A DNA stretch of 64,000 nucleotides from DATFVA01 sp963800255 (GCA_963800255.1 CAWDAK010000008.1:124001-188000), one strand, 5' to 3'; counted from the stretch's first letter, positions 1 to 9,566 are shown. Numbers and translations: made by a program. The notes: generated by a model not told the origin, from the sequence alone.

Positions 1-1
1 T

Positions 2-646
2 TCAGACGTATATGGACTCCTTCACCGCGGCACGCGCGTAAGGAAAATGCATTCCAGCTATCGTTCCACATTCAGGACAATAGGTGACATCCCGATTGCA
101 AAAGTCAGCCGCACAGAGATCACTCCCCTCCGCGAAGATTATAAGCGAAGAAGAGACGATAAGGATGTTATTGTAAATCCTGTTTTCGAAGAGAAGGTCT
201 CAATTGTCTACTATTACCCTAATATGCATCCGGATATAATAGACTCCCTTGTCGACCACGGCTACAAAGGAATAATAATAGCCGGAACAGGATTAGGCCA
301 TGTGAACAGGCCAATGTACCCCGCACTGAAGCGGGCTTATGAAAAAGGAGTTGCCGTATATATGACTGTTCAGACTCTATGGGGATATGTACAGATGTAT
401 GTATACGAAACCGGAAGAGAGATTATGGAACTTGGAGTGATTCCCGGAGCCAATATGCTTCCTGAGGTTGCCTACGTAAAGCTTGGCTGGGCATTGGGAC
501 AAACTAACGACCCAGAAAAAGTAAAAGAAATAATGCTCACATCAATCGCTGGCGAAATTACCGAGCGCGAACCCAGCAATGGCTATCTCGTATACCAGGG
601 AGGCCTACCGGAGGTTGAGGAATTTATCTCTAAGTATAAAAAATAG
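2..646 (+). CDS. gatD: Glu-tRNA(Gln) amidotransferase subunit D (GatD), 5' end outside window
   Basis: Asparaginase-like subunit that releases ammonia from an amide donor for conversion of Glu-tRNA(Gln) to Gln-tRNA(Gln) with GatE. An ATG at 47 exists, but the same frame is open to the left edge and reads HRGTRVRKMHSSYRSTFR, a GatD-type block, so the start lies outside the window and this is the C-terminal ~214 residues. Further family-like blocks follow: GIIIAGTGLGHVNRPMYPAL, an MTVQTLWGYVQMYVYETGRE stretch and MLPEVAYVKLGWALGQTNDP. The catalytic N-terminal part is not visible. GatD/GatE is the archaeal route; bacteria normally use GatCAB, so the gene may be of archaeal origin. A type I L-asparaginase is the alternative, but the RGTRVRK and TGLGHV blocks favour GatD. 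No gatE lies downstream; it could be upstream. Confidence 0.82.
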   Translation, partial: SDVYGLLHRGTRVRKMHSSYRSTFRTIGDIPIAKVSRTEITPLREDYKRRRDDKDVIVNPVFEEKVSIVYYYPNMHPDIIDSLVDHGYKGIIIAGTGLGHVNRPMYPALKRAYEKGVAVYMTVQTLWGYVQMYVYETGREIMELGVIPGANMLPEVAYVKLGWALGQTNDPEKVKEIMLTSIAGEITEREPSNGYLVYQGGLPEVEEFISKYKK

Positions 647-801
647 CCTGATACTGAAATAATTCCCTCCAAAAAAGAGATATTTAGCCTGGTTTCCGAG
701 AACTAAAAAAGCCCCGGACTTTATCTTTATTTGTACTAAATATCACAATTACTTGCTTCATTTTTAATAGTTTACTGCCTTTCAAAACCAACATCCGGAA
801 A

Positions 802-3132
802 ATGTATTCTTACAGAATAATCTTATTGCTGGTTCTATTAACTACTAGTTCAATCAGTTTCTCCCAGGTAAATCAAAGCGGTATAGGGGGAGTGGTAAAA
901 ACAGAACCGAATGAGGCTGCTGTGAATGCCGATATATTTTTGCAGGGGACAACCAGAGGAACCACAACTGATAGTTCGGGCAGGTTCATTATTATGAACC
1001 TTTCTCCGGGGAAGTACGTAATTAAAGTTACCTACCTTGGATATTCTCCTTATGAAACAGAGGCTGAAGTTACCGAAGGTAAAATCACATACCTTGATGA
1101 AATTGTACTTACTCCATCTCAACACGAGCTGCCCGAGGTTCTTGTTACCGACAGCAAGCAGGGAAAGTTCAATAATTCGGAATCCAACTATATCCTGAAA
1201 CTTCCTGTGAGGAATATCGAGATACCTAAGGTATACAGCACAAGTACCAGGGCTATTCTGAATGAACAAAATATAATTGATATATCATCTGCTGTGAGAA
1301 CTGTTCCGGGTGGAAATATGACATCTGAAAACTCAATAGGTGTGCTGGGGACAATCGTACGTGGGTTTAATACTGTGGCCTATATACGGAACGGTCTATA
1401 TAGTCTGAACCCCAATGGAGGTGATCTTCAGAATATTGAACGTGTTGAATTAATAAAAGGACCGTCAGGTGTACTTTATGGAACTTTGGGTGTATCAAAC
1501 GGAGGTTTGCTGAATATAGTTACCAAAAAACCGTTGAAGACCAAGTATATCAACACCGGGATTACGCTTGGAAGCTTTAATCAACAAAGATATGCAGCGG
1601 ATATTAATATACCCGTAAACGAAGCAGAAGGACTGCTCTTCAGGTTTAATGGAGCGGTGACTTCGGGAGGAACATTTCAGGACCTAATCCATAAAAACGG
1701 CTACCTGCTGGCACCTGCAATTTCTTATAATATTAATGAGAATGCCAGGCTTTTTTTTGAAGCAGATATAAATAGTATGAGCAGTACTCCAACAACAACA
1801 TTCAATGGTGCCGGGAAGCTTAAGGTAAATTCAATTGACCGGATAAAAACAGATTATTTTCGTTCATACAGCACCGATGGGGTTGATAATCCGCCTAACC
1901 TTGCCCGCAATTACCAGGGAAAACTGGATGTGGATTTTTCTGATAATCTTGCTTACACCCTTGGTATATCTCTCGCAGATTTTTCGCTTAACGGAACTGT
2001 GATCCTTTTGAACCTTGAAAGCGAATCTGTGCTTACAAGGCAGTTTTATGATTATCACGGGCAATATAACACTATCAATATACAACAGAATCTTACAGGC
2101 AACTTTAACACATTCGGACTAAAGAATTTATTTGTGGCCGGAATAGATTATAAAAGAGCAGAAGCAGTAGTGGGTGGCGGAATTGTGATGAAAGCCGATA
2201 GCGTTGATTATACAAGCCACGTAAACCCTGTGATGAATATTGAGAAGCTCAGATCATCGTATGACATTACTATTTCCAGGAATGAAAAAGAAGAGGTATA
2301 CTCAGCTTATTTTTCCGATTTCATTTCCATTACATCTAAACTTAAGGCCATTGCGGGATTGAGGTATGAGTATTTCAATTATAGAGGGAATAAGGATCTG
2401 AAGTCTAATAATATGCTAGCGGTTCCTTTCAGCCAGGGTTCTTTAGTTCCGCAGGCAGGACTGAGCTACCAGGTGATTGACAGCTCGTTTTCACTTTTTA
2501 CCAATTTTCTGGAAGGTTATGAATATGTCCTACCGAATTCACAAGGACAAACATTTAAGCCCGAATATTCCTCCCAGGGCGAAGCCGGAATTAAAACACG
2601 ACTCTTTAACGGCAGAATTTCGTCGACGATAAGCTATTATTATATTTTAGTGAGAGATAAGGTGAGGCCCGACCGCACTAATCCCCTGCTATCGGTGCAG
2701 GATGGATCTCAGAAAAGTGAAGGGATTGATGCAGATATCAGGTTAAATCCTGTGTCCGGATTAAATATGATTCTCGGATACAGCTTTAACAAGAGCGTTC
2801 TGGTTAAGGCTTCTGAGCTGGTTGAAGGGAAAAGACCTCCGGGAACGCCGGGAAATATTCTAAATCTCTGGATGAGTTATTCATTTAATCATATTGTCAA
2901 GGGGTTGGGTATTGGAGCAGGGCTAACATATAATGACAAATTTTTTTATGATGACTTGAATATGCTTACAATTCCTTCTTCAGCAAGGATGAAAGCAAGT
3001 ATTTTTTATAATGCCGCATATTTCCGGGTCACACTGGCGATGAATAATATTACTGACCGCAGGTACTGGGATGTGAACGGAAATCCTCAACCACCCAGAA
3101 GCCTGTCGTTCAGTACGAGCCTAATATTTTAG
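802..3132 (+). CDS. TonB-dependent siderophore receptor with carboxypeptidase-like N-terminal domain
   Basis: Outer-membrane importer, probably for an iron-siderophore complex, 776 aa. Residues 1-22 form a signal peptide ending SISFSQ. A carboxypeptidase-regulatory-like beta domain spans about 28-107 (GVVKTEPNEAAVNADIFLQG, then TTDSSGRFIIMNLSPGKY), as is usual in Bacteroidota receptors. The plug follows at about 125-245, with IVRGFNTVAYIRNGLY and VELIKGPSGVLYGTLGVSNG, and the barrel runs to a C-terminal SLSFSTSLIF ending in the terminal Phe typical of outer-membrane beta-barrels. The plug motifs resemble FhuA/FoxA-type siderophore receptors; the ligand cannot be read from the sequence. The gene stands alone, followed on the same strand by a hybrid sensor kinase that might or might not be related. 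No Fur-box-like site was recognised upstream. Confidence 0.9.
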   Translation: MYSYRIILLLVLLTTSSISFSQVNQSGIGGVVKTEPNEAAVNADIFLQGTTRGTTTDSSGRFIIMNLSPGKYVIKVTYLGYSPYETEAEVTEGKITYLDEIVLTPSQHELPEVLVTDSKQGKFNNSESNYILKLPVRNIEIPKVYSTSTRAILNEQNIIDISSAVRTVPGGNMTSENSIGVLGTIVRGFNTVAYIRNGLYSLNPNGGDLQNIERVELIKGPSGVLYGTLGVSNGGLLNIVTKKPLKTKYINTGITLGSFNQQRYAADINIPVNEAEGLLFRFNGAVTSGGTFQDLIHKNGYLLAPAISYNINENARLFFEADINSMSSTPTTTFNGAGKLKVNSIDRIKTDYFRSYSTDGVDNPPNLARNYQGKLDVDFSDNLAYTLGISLADFSLNGTVILLNLESESVLTRQFYDYHGQYNTINIQQNLTGNFNTFGLKNLFVAGIDYKRAEAVVGGGIVMKADSVDYTSHVNPVMNIEKLRSSYDITISRNEKEEVYSAYFSDFISITSKLKAIAGLRYEYFNYRGNKDLKSNNMLAVPFSQGSLVPQAGLSYQVIDSSFSLFTNFLEGYEYVLPNSQGQTFKPEYSSQGEAGIKTRLFNGRISSTISYYYILVRDKVRPDRTNPLLSVQDGSQKSEGIDADIRLNPVSGLNMILGYSFNKSVLVKASELVEGKRPPGTPGNILNLWMSYSFNHIVKGLGIGAGLTYNDKFFYDDLNMLTIPSSARMKASIFYNAAYFRVTLAMNNITDRRYWDVNGNPQPPRSLSFSTSLIF

Positions 3133-3228
3133 GCTTTATTGATTAAGATCAATTGATTTTATTTAATATTCTTATTATTTAACTCAAACTTTTAATAACT
3201 AAACTATCTTTTCTTATACGATATCTTT

Positions 3229-6200
3229 ATGCAAAATCGGGAAGAAAAAGCTCATACATTTATTAACTTGTCTTTAGAGAAGAAAGTACCAATCCTAATT
3301 TCACTTCTCATTCTATTTGTAATTCTAACCCTGTCGTGGACTTCATATTACGGTGTGAGGAAAGCCTCTCTTCAGGTTGGCCAGGAGAGATTAAAAGCAC
3401 TAACCGAACAATTCTCAAGTCTCTTCCAGGCATCGTCAGAAAAAATTAAAGCAACTACAAGAAAATTGGCACTTGAGGATTCGGTAAAAGCTTTTGTCCT
3501 GAACCCCAAGCGAAGCCGTTTCCCTCTCCTTCCTTCTCTTCAAGGTGATTCTCTTACTCTGGCAGTTGAAGTGCTGGATAGAGATAAGAATCTGCTTTAC
3601 AATTCAAACGGAATGAAAACAGCGATTGCCGAAATTTATGATTCTACATACTCTACGGCATCTATTAGTCCGGCTTTTAGTGCAATTGGAAATCTGAGGG
3701 TAAAGAATGATACTGTGATGTATCCGGTGGTAACCGCCGTAAGGAAAAATGGTTTTACAATTGGATACCTAGCCCGGTGGCGGCTGGTTATATCGAGTCC
3801 CCAGAATATTAAGAGCATAAACAGGCTGCTTGGTGAAAATGCCTCAATTGAAATTGGAAATGCCGATAATTCTTTCTGGACAAATTTTTATGAACCAGTA
3901 TCTGTACATAATTTTGATACCGAGAAAATTCCCGGAGAGTACATAAATATTAAAAATGATCCCGTCCTGGGAGCATTCACCCGGATACCCGGTACACCCT
4001 GGGCATTCATTATTGAGCTGTCAAAGCATACAATACTTGAAGCTTCAAGTCGTTTTTTGAAATGGATAATCACGATTGATATTGTAATACTACTGCTCGG
4101 GTTCGTATTAGCATGGTTTATGAGCCGCAGAATTACAGAACCAATAAACAAATTATCGCTGGCGGCAGGGAATATCTCTGAGGGAAATTTTTTTGAACCG
4201 GTTGATATAAAACGGGAAGATGAACTTGGGCAGCTTGCCCGGGCATTTAATCAGATGTCAGAACGAATCCGTGACGCTAAAAGCGAACTTGAGAATACTG
4301 TTAAGCAAAGAACCTCCCAGCTGAAATCCGCTAATGAAGAACTAGATGAGCTTAACACTAAATTAAAAGAACTGGACCAGGTGAAAACCAATTTCTTCAC
4401 CAATATTTCGCACGAACTAAGAACCCCGTTAACACTCATCCTGGGACCTCTAGAAAAACTCAGGCAGAGCGAAGATATCCCGGAGCATGCCCGTAAAGAT
4501 CTCAACGTAATATATAGAAATGCCGGGGTACTTCTGAAACAGGTTAACAATCTACTTGATCTTTCCAGACTTGAAGCAGGCAAGCTTAAACTGAATTATG
4601 CGGAATTTGACCTGGTTAAAATGATAAAACTTATCGCGGCGCAATTTGAAATTTTTAAAGATGAGAGAGAAATAAACCTGGTGACAAAAGTACCGGGAGA
4701 TCTTTTTGTACAGGCTGATTCAGAAAAAATTGAAAGAATTCTTACTAATCTTATCTCGAATGCCTTTAAGTTCACTCCGTCAGGCGGGGAAATAGAAATC
4801 ACAGCCGCCAGAGATGAAGATGAGGCCGTTATTAAAGTGCGTGATTCAGGTCCCGGCATCGCTCCCGAATTACTCAACCAGATCTTCGAGCGTTTCCAGG
4901 GTACTGACGTTTACCTGGATAATAATTCAGGCAGCTCAGGATTGGGATTATCAATAGCGAGAGAATTCATAGAACTGCACAATGGAAAAATCATAGCAGG
5001 CAACTGGGATAAGGGCGGCGCTGAATTCAGTTTAAGAATTCCTCTGAAAGCTGCGAGCATTTCTGAAATTGCTCAGGACTCAGTGAAGCGTATGAACCAG
5101 GACTCTTTAATAAACCCGGCTGTCCCTGCCGCTTACACTAAAAAAGCATTTGAAATGTCCACAGCCGAAGCGAAACGTGTATTGCAGGAAAAGAAAAAAG
5201 CCTCAATACTGGTAGTTGAGGACAATACAGAAATGAATGATTTCATCGCCGATGTACTCTCCGAAAAATACAATATTATCTCAGCATTCAATGGAGCAGA
5301 AGGATTCAATAAGGCATTACTGCATCCGCCTGATCTAATCATCACCGACATAATGATGCCGGAAATGACAGGAAGCCAGATGACATTAAATCTCAAAGCA
5401 GATAAACGGACGAAAGATATTCCTGTCCTCATCCTTTCGGCAAAAACCGATGATACCTTTAGAACAGAGATGTTAAAATCCGGAGCACAGGATTACCTGA
5501 ACAAACCTTTTTCAATTGATGAGCTTAAGGCAAGGACAGACAACCTCGTAGAGATGAAGCTGTCGAAAGACACATTAAGGAAAGAAGTGAACATTTACTC
5601 CCAAGATTTGTCGCAGCTTGTAGCAGAACTTGCGGAGAAAAAACATATGCTTGAATCTTCATTATCTGAAAAGTCAATCCTGTTAAAAGAGATTCATCAC
5701 AGAGTGAAAAACAACTTACAGATCATCGCTAGTCTGCTAAACCTGCAGACATCCGTAATTAAAGACCCGGTGATGCTGAAAGTCTTCAAGGAAAGTCAGA
5801 ACAGGATCAGATCAATGGCGCTCATTCATGAAAAGTTGTACAAATCCAGGAACGGTTTTGCTAAAATCAACTTAAAAGAATATGTAGAAGACCTGATAAG
5901 CTACTTATTTCAGGCATACAGGCTGTCAAGCGCGAAGTTAAAATCAGTGGTAGAAATGCAGGATATAGTAATAAGTCTTGATTCCGCAATATCTATCGGT
6001 CTCATTTTAAGTGAACTTATTACAAACGCCATTAAGCATGCCCTCAATAAACAAGGAGAGGGAACGCTTACTGTGATTTACAAAAATAATGATGGTAAAA
6101 GGAGTACCCTGATTGTTGCTGATAACGGAAAGGGATTCCCGCTGCAGAACAATGAGGAATCCGGTACGCTGGGGTTGGAAATCATTACTACCCTTGTGGA

Positions 6201-6315
6201 ACAGCTTAATGGATCATACGAAATAAATTCAAACCATGGAACAGAGGTACTCATTCACTTTCCATACATGTTGACCGATGAAATTGAAGAAAAGCAGCTT
6301 ACCCGGGAATATTAA
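3229..6315 (+). CDS. Hybrid sensor histidine kinase with HAMP, HisKA, REC and a second HisKA_2-type kinase module
   Basis: A 1028-aa membrane sensor. A TM helix near 20-40 and a second near 280-300 (IVILLLGFVLAWFMS) flank an extracytoplasmic sensor region. HAMP follows (RRITEPINKLSLAAGNISEG), then a coiled coil, a HisKA domain with phospho-His 395 in NISHELRTPL, and an HATPase with IERILTNLISNAFKFTP and SGLGLSIAREF. A receiver domain begins at about 660 (VVEDN, acidic pocket E664/D665, phospho-Asp 707 in ITDIMMPE). After a coiled coil comes a second, different kinase: EIHHRVKNNLQIIASLLNLQ (H823/H824) and LILSELITNAIKHAL, typical of the HisKA_2 family. The protein could therefore run a His-Asp relay and then a second autokinase. 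There is no clear SD at the start ATG. No cognate output regulator is adjacent. Confidence 0.92.
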   Translation: MQNREEKAHTFINLSLEKKVPILISLLILFVILTLSWTSYYGVRKASLQVGQERLKALTEQFSSLFQASSEKIKATTRKLALEDSVKAFVLNPKRSRFPLLPSLQGDSLTLAVEVLDRDKNLLYNSNGMKTAIAEIYDSTYSTASISPAFSAIGNLRVKNDTVMYPVVTAVRKNGFTIGYLARWRLVISSPQNIKSINRLLGENASIEIGNADNSFWTNFYEPVSVHNFDTEKIPGEYINIKNDPVLGAFTRIPGTPWAFIIELSKHTILEASSRFLKWIITIDIVILLLGFVLAWFMSRRITEPINKLSLAAGNISEGNFFEPVDIKREDELGQLARAFNQMSERIRDAKSELENTVKQRTSQLKSANEELDELNTKLKELDQVKTNFFTNISHELRTPLTLILGPLEKLRQSEDIPEHARKDLNVIYRNAGVLLKQVNNLLDLSRLEAGKLKLNYAEFDLVKMIKLIAAQFEIFKDEREINLVTKVPGDLFVQADSEKIERILTNLISNAFKFTPSGGEIEITAARDEDEAVIKVRDSGPGIAPELLNQIFERFQGTDVYLDNNSGSSGLGLSIAREFIELHNGKIIAGNWDKGGAEFSLRIPLKAASISEIAQDSVKRMNQDSLINPAVPAAYTKKAFEMSTAEAKRVLQEKKKASILVVEDNTEMNDFIADVLSEKYNIISAFNGAEGFNKALLHPPDLIITDIMMPEMTGSQMTLNLKADKRTKDIPVLILSAKTDDTFRTEMLKSGAQDYLNKPFSIDELKARTDNLVEMKLSKDTLRKEVNIYSQDLSQLVAELAEKKHMLESSLSEKSILLKEIHHRVKNNLQIIASLLNLQTSVIKDPVMLKVFKESQNRIRSMALIHEKLYKSRNGFAKINLKEYVEDLISYLFQAYRLSSAKLKSVVEMQDIVISLDSAISIGLILSELITNAIKHALNKQGEGTLTVIYKNNDGKRSTLIVADNGKGFPLQNNEESGTLGLEIITTLVEQLNGSYEINSNHGTEVLIHFPYMLTDEIEEKQLTREY

Positions 6316-6385
6316 CCAGCCTGAAATTCCGGATATTTGAATTTTTCACTGATTCACCCTCATTGCAGACCGGACGATATAGCAA

Positions 6386-6589
6386 TTAGTGAATATGATG
6401 CCGGAAATCTTCAGGTGTGTCACCTAGCAGCCTGATGTACTTAACCTGACTTTTATTAACCCAATGCGGTTGATCATTTTTTCCAAATTTAACTTCTATG
6501 AATTGATCATTATTGTTGAGTTTATCAATATCCAACTTACAGTCCAGTTTTGAATTTTCGTCAAACTTAATGGTTACATCCCATTCCAT
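6386..6589 (-). CDS. Small hypothetical protein, 67 aa
   Basis: Not recognised. It is a hydrophilic, soluble 67-aa protein without signal peptide or membrane segment, probably mainly beta from alternating residues (MEWDVTIKFDENSKLDCKLD, then QFIEVKFGKNDQPHWVN). It sits between the convergent end of the hybrid kinase and the end of a secreted-protein gene. A weak purine run (AGAAAG) precedes the ATG by about 9 bases. Amino-acid use looks like a real protein rather than an antisense shadow, and no ORF overlaps it on the other strand. Function unknown. Confidence 0.5.
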   Translation of the reverse strand: MEWDVTIKFDENSKLDCKLDIDKLNNNDQFIEVKFGKNDQPHWVNKSQVKYIRLLGDTPEDFRHHIH

Positions 6590-6797
6590 AAGATTTGCTT
6601 TCTATTGTAAGATAATTAAAATGTATCGCTGGTTTCTCAGTAACATAAGCCTAATTCTAATTATCAGCAAGTAGAAGACTTAAGCCATTGCATTTTATGT
6701 TATCAAAATTTACAGGAGGGAGTAAAGGCGCTGTGCCGGATTATGACTGTAGTCTTTTTATCGGGTCTTACCCACAACGGTGACCTTTTACTACTAA

Positions 6798-8531
6798 TCA
6801 TTTTATCAATATAAACTTCATCGTTTTGCTTAAGCCATCGAAAACTTGTTTGTTTGCCTGATTATCAAAGGATATCCGGTAGAAGTAAACACCGCTGGAT
6901 AGTTTTCCGGCATCGAATTGCACGCTATACCTTCCTGCCGGCTTCTCTTCGTTTACTAAACGGGAAACTTCTCTTCCAAGTACATCGAAAACTATCAATT
7001 TTACATATGCGGGGTCGGGTAGTTCATACCTGATTGTAGTGAAGGAGTTAAAAGGGTTCGGATAGTTTTGATAAAGCATATAATTTTCCGGACCCTGGTT
7101 GGGATTCGTTCTCGCCGGTAAAGGAACTACCAAGTTTCCATTGGTGATTTCGTCAACTAGTATGTTATACAACTGAACTGCGCCCTCCGTATTGTACCTG
7201 AGAGCTGTGACGCTTCCAAGGTGGTCGGAGCCTATTCCGGCTACCAAAGCTTCTACGACTTCAGCGGTGTCTCCCAGCTGCATTTTAAAAGGCCCATTCA
7301 TCAGCCAGTATCTCCTTGCACCGGGGCCATCTCTTACTCCGTCAATATCTCCTGTTCCTGTTACGGGATCGCCCGGCAGCATATAGGTTCCATAACCCAT
7401 GAATTCACAGTATGTATTCCTGCTGGGATAGGGCGGGTCCGGGGTATATCCCGACATAAGGTTATAAAATTCCAGGGTTCCGGTATATGCAAAGTAAGGG
7501 TCAGCGAAGCATCCGCCGACTCTGTGCAGAATAGATACAGTAAGCGGCTTCGGGTTAAAGTATTTACGTCCTTTTTCCCATTTAAAGTTGAATATTGCAC
7601 TGTCGGAAATGTTCCCGGTGTATCTTGAAACTCCCTGGATAATAGTATTCCCGGCTGCAGGGGGAACCAGGTTGTATTTGTCATACTCAAGATCATTATC
7701 ACTTGAATTATATGTATAGCCGAGGTTTAGAGTCGTGTCCGTACCGATAAAGTCGTCTGTATAGTTTCCAATGTTCGTATCGGTCCACTGACAGATGTAC
7801 ATACTGTCAATCGTCGAACCGGGAGCGGTATCAGCTGTTCCTGTATAAATGATATCAACCTTTTTGTATATGACATTGCCGATCCTCCCTGGCGATGCGT
7901 AGGCCCAGTATGTTTCTTGTACCTCCAGACCTATTGGATATGAACCGTAAAGAGGTACGCCACCATCATTGTAATTTATCCAGATTGTCTGGAGTGCTCC
8001 AGGAACGCCAGGAATATCAACGGCAGGATCATAAGAACCATTTTTGTCAATGTCATAATAAGGTGCGCCTTTGTCTGCAGGCCATTCGTTCCAGTCTCTT
8101 TCATACTGATCCTTCAGCATTCCCAGGTCTCCTGCTTTTAAGTCTTTCCTGTCTTTCATAAAAAAATCTGCAGCATCTTTGGTGAGATCCGCTTTGTAGT
8201 AGTCTGATCTTACCCTATACAGTCTTGTAATAGGCAAGCACCCGCTACCGTAAGTGTTGCCGTTTACTCTTACTATTTGGGGGTTTCCGTCGTAGACAAG
8301 TCCGCCCCAACAGATCCCTTCGGTAAAATCTATACCCACGGGAAAACCTTCAGGGTAGCTTCCATTGTATTCTCCGTTAACCAGCCAGTCGTGAAAGCCG
8401 TTATTACCTACCCAAGAGGTTATGTTACCGGCATCTATTACGCTTTGCTCCGGATTTTGTGCGAAATTATCTGATGAGATAGAGAAGAGTGATAAGAAAA
8501 TGACTGATAAGAAGAATAAATTATTTTTCAT
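6798..8531 (-). CDS. Secreted protein with C-terminal type IX sorting domain
   Basis: A 577-aa exported protein of unknown function. The start chosen is the internal ATG at 8531, because an AGGAGG lies six bases upstream of it and the protein then begins with a clean signal peptide (MKNNLFFLSVIFLSLF, cleavage after NFAQ); the ORF could be read 13 codons further upstream, without signal-like sequence. The central part is rich in Tyr, Gly, Asp and Trp, with no catalytic motif that I recognise. The last ~85 residues are a Por/type IX sorting domain: YQNYPNPFNSFTTIRYELP, VFDVLGREVSRLVNEEKPAG and SGVYFYRISF, ending TMKFILIK. It should cross the outer membrane by type IX secretion and be surface-attached or released. 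It is monocistronic as far as can be seen. Confidence 0.85.
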   Translation of the reverse strand: MKNNLFFLSVIFLSLFSISSDNFAQNPEQSVIDAGNITSWVGNNGFHDWLVNGEYNGSYPEGFPVGIDFTEGICWGGLVYDGNPQIVRVNGNTYGSGCLPITRLYRVRSDYYKADLTKDAADFFMKDRKDLKAGDLGMLKDQYERDWNEWPADKGAPYYDIDKNGSYDPAVDIPGVPGALQTIWINYNDGGVPLYGSYPIGLEVQETYWAYASPGRIGNVIYKKVDIIYTGTADTAPGSTIDSMYICQWTDTNIGNYTDDFIGTDTTLNLGYTYNSSDNDLEYDKYNLVPPAAGNTIIQGVSRYTGNISDSAIFNFKWEKGRKYFNPKPLTVSILHRVGGCFADPYFAYTGTLEFYNLMSGYTPDPPYPSRNTYCEFMGYGTYMLPGDPVTGTGDIDGVRDGPGARRYWLMNGPFKMQLGDTAEVVEALVAGIGSDHLGSVTALRYNTEGAVQLYNILVDEITNGNLVVPLPARTNPNQGPENYMLYQNYPNPFNSFTTIRYELPDPAYVKLIVFDVLGREVSRLVNEEKPAGRYSVQFDAGKLSSGVYFYRISFDNQANKQVFDGLSKTMKFILIK

Positions 8532-8668
8532 AACTAACCTCCTGATGCCGTACCCGCACAAAAAACCCATTGATAGAAGAAAAGAAGGGTATGTATAGTT
8601 AAATATTACGAATTGGATAATAGAAAATCAAGGAGTTGGAGAAGAATTGAGACAAAAACAATAAGTAG

Positions 8669-8703
8669 AAAAACCCGAAGCAAGCCTGACTGCTGTCAGA
8701 CTT
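8669..8703 (-). terminator. Probable rho-independent terminator of slyD
   Basis: On the minus strand, just after the slyD stop, AAGTCTGAC-AGCA-GTCAGGCTT forms a stem of eight pairs with one mismatch and a four-base loop. A further 8 bases on, a T5 run follows (positions 8669-8673). The distance between stem and T-run is longer than ideal. Confidence 0.5.
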
Positions 8704-8731
8704 GTTCAGGGTGATAAAATAATTTATAAAA

Positions 8732-9217
8732 TCAGTGATGGTGACCTTCACCTCCATGGGCGTGACCGTGTTCTAGTTCCTGCAAAGTTGCGTCACGGAC
8801 GTCGACGAGTTCCACAGAAAAGTTTAAATTCTTGCCTGCTAACGGATGATTGAAATCAATGGTTACATCGTCGTCTTTAATCTCTTTTACTACAAAAGGT
8901 ATTGGTCTGCCATCGGGAGTGTGCGCCATATATTCCATACCTTCTTCAAGGTTTGCACCTTCGGGAAATTCCTCTCTCTTTACCTGCTGAATGGCTTTTT
9001 CATCATAGTCTCCGTAAGCTTCGGATGAACTAAGCTCGATGTTCTTCTTCCCTCCTATGATCATCCCGTTAATTTCTTCTTCGAGTTTAGGGAGGATCTG
9101 GTTATTGCCGCTAAGGTATACGAATGGTTCGTTTTTGCTTGTTGTCTGAATTACGTTTCCCTGGTCATCTGTCAGTTGATAATTTAACATAACAACCTTG
9201 TTTGCTTCGATTGCCAT
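8732..9217 (-). CDS. slyD: FKBP-type peptidyl-prolyl cis-trans isomerase, SlyD-like
   Basis: Cytoplasmic prolyl isomerase and chaperone, 161 aa. The N-terminal FKBP part (VVMLNYQLTDDQGNVIQTT, EPFVYLSGNNQILPKLEEEI) is interrupted by the insert-in-flap domain (AYGDYDEKAIQQVKREEFP to VVKEIKDDDVTIDFNHPLAG). The typical SlyD closing block NHPLAGKNLNFSVELVDVRDA is present. The C-terminus is His-rich (HGHAHGGEGHHH), as in SlyD proteins that bind nickel or other metals, although the tail is shorter than in E. coli. No hydrogenase or urease gene is nearby, so a metallochaperone role is not supported by context. A weak AAGGA element lies upstream of the ATG. Confidence 0.92.
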   Translation of the reverse strand: MAIEANKVVMLNYQLTDDQGNVIQTTSKNEPFVYLSGNNQILPKLEEEINGMIIGGKKNIELSSSEAYGDYDEKAIQQVKREEFPEGANLEEGMEYMAHTPDGRPIPFVVKEIKDDDVTIDFNHPLAGKNLNFSVELVDVRDATLQELEHGHAHGGEGHHH

Positions 9218-9566
9218 TATTTTTCCTTATTTTTTTATGATTTTAAAGGCTAAGTATAATAATTTATTGAGGGAAAATAAACGCATTAGAACAAAAGTAA
9301 GATGGAAATATGAAAAAGTGAAGCCACTCACGGTAAAAAGCAGATCCTAAATAAGAATCATAAAAGGTGTTGAGGGAAAGTTAAATGCATCCAGGATTAC
9401 CGGAAAGGTTTAAAACCAGGAGAGACGCAATCCCTTCAGTATTCTTCCGGGTGCGCCTCTACCAGGTATAAATCAATTTATGTGAGGACTATCTCTTATG
9501 ACTGTTACAAATATGAATCTTCAGTATTAATATTGTCTTAATATTACATTAAAAAATGTTAATGTT
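9218..9566. other. 349-bp intergenic region with a degenerate palindromic repeat
   Basis: No gene is supported here. The right-hand neighbour on the minus strand ends at 9567 and slyD starts at 9217, so the slyD promoter should be within it. The only structure found is an imperfect inverted repeat at 9416-9466, listed separately; the rest is A+T-rich without clear signals. Confidence 0.6.
9416..9466. repeat. Degenerate palindromic (REP-like) repeat
   Basis: Left arm CCAGGAGAGACGCA (9416-9429) faces right arm TGCGCCTCTACCAGG (9452-9466), giving an interrupted stem of about eleven pairs around a 22-base centre. The core 'AGAGACGCA ... TGCG(T/C)CTCT' resembles palindromic intergenic repeats known from cyanobacteria and other bacteria. 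Only one copy is seen in the window. Confidence 0.35.

Noticed and set aside
850..1269. ORF of 139 codons on the minus strand inside the TonB receptor gene
   Set aside because: Antisense to a well-supported gene; residue use is atypical (many Cys and Arg) and there is no SD. The same applies to the other long opposite-strand frames inside genes (e.g. 4251-4583, 40735-41118, 63047-63337).
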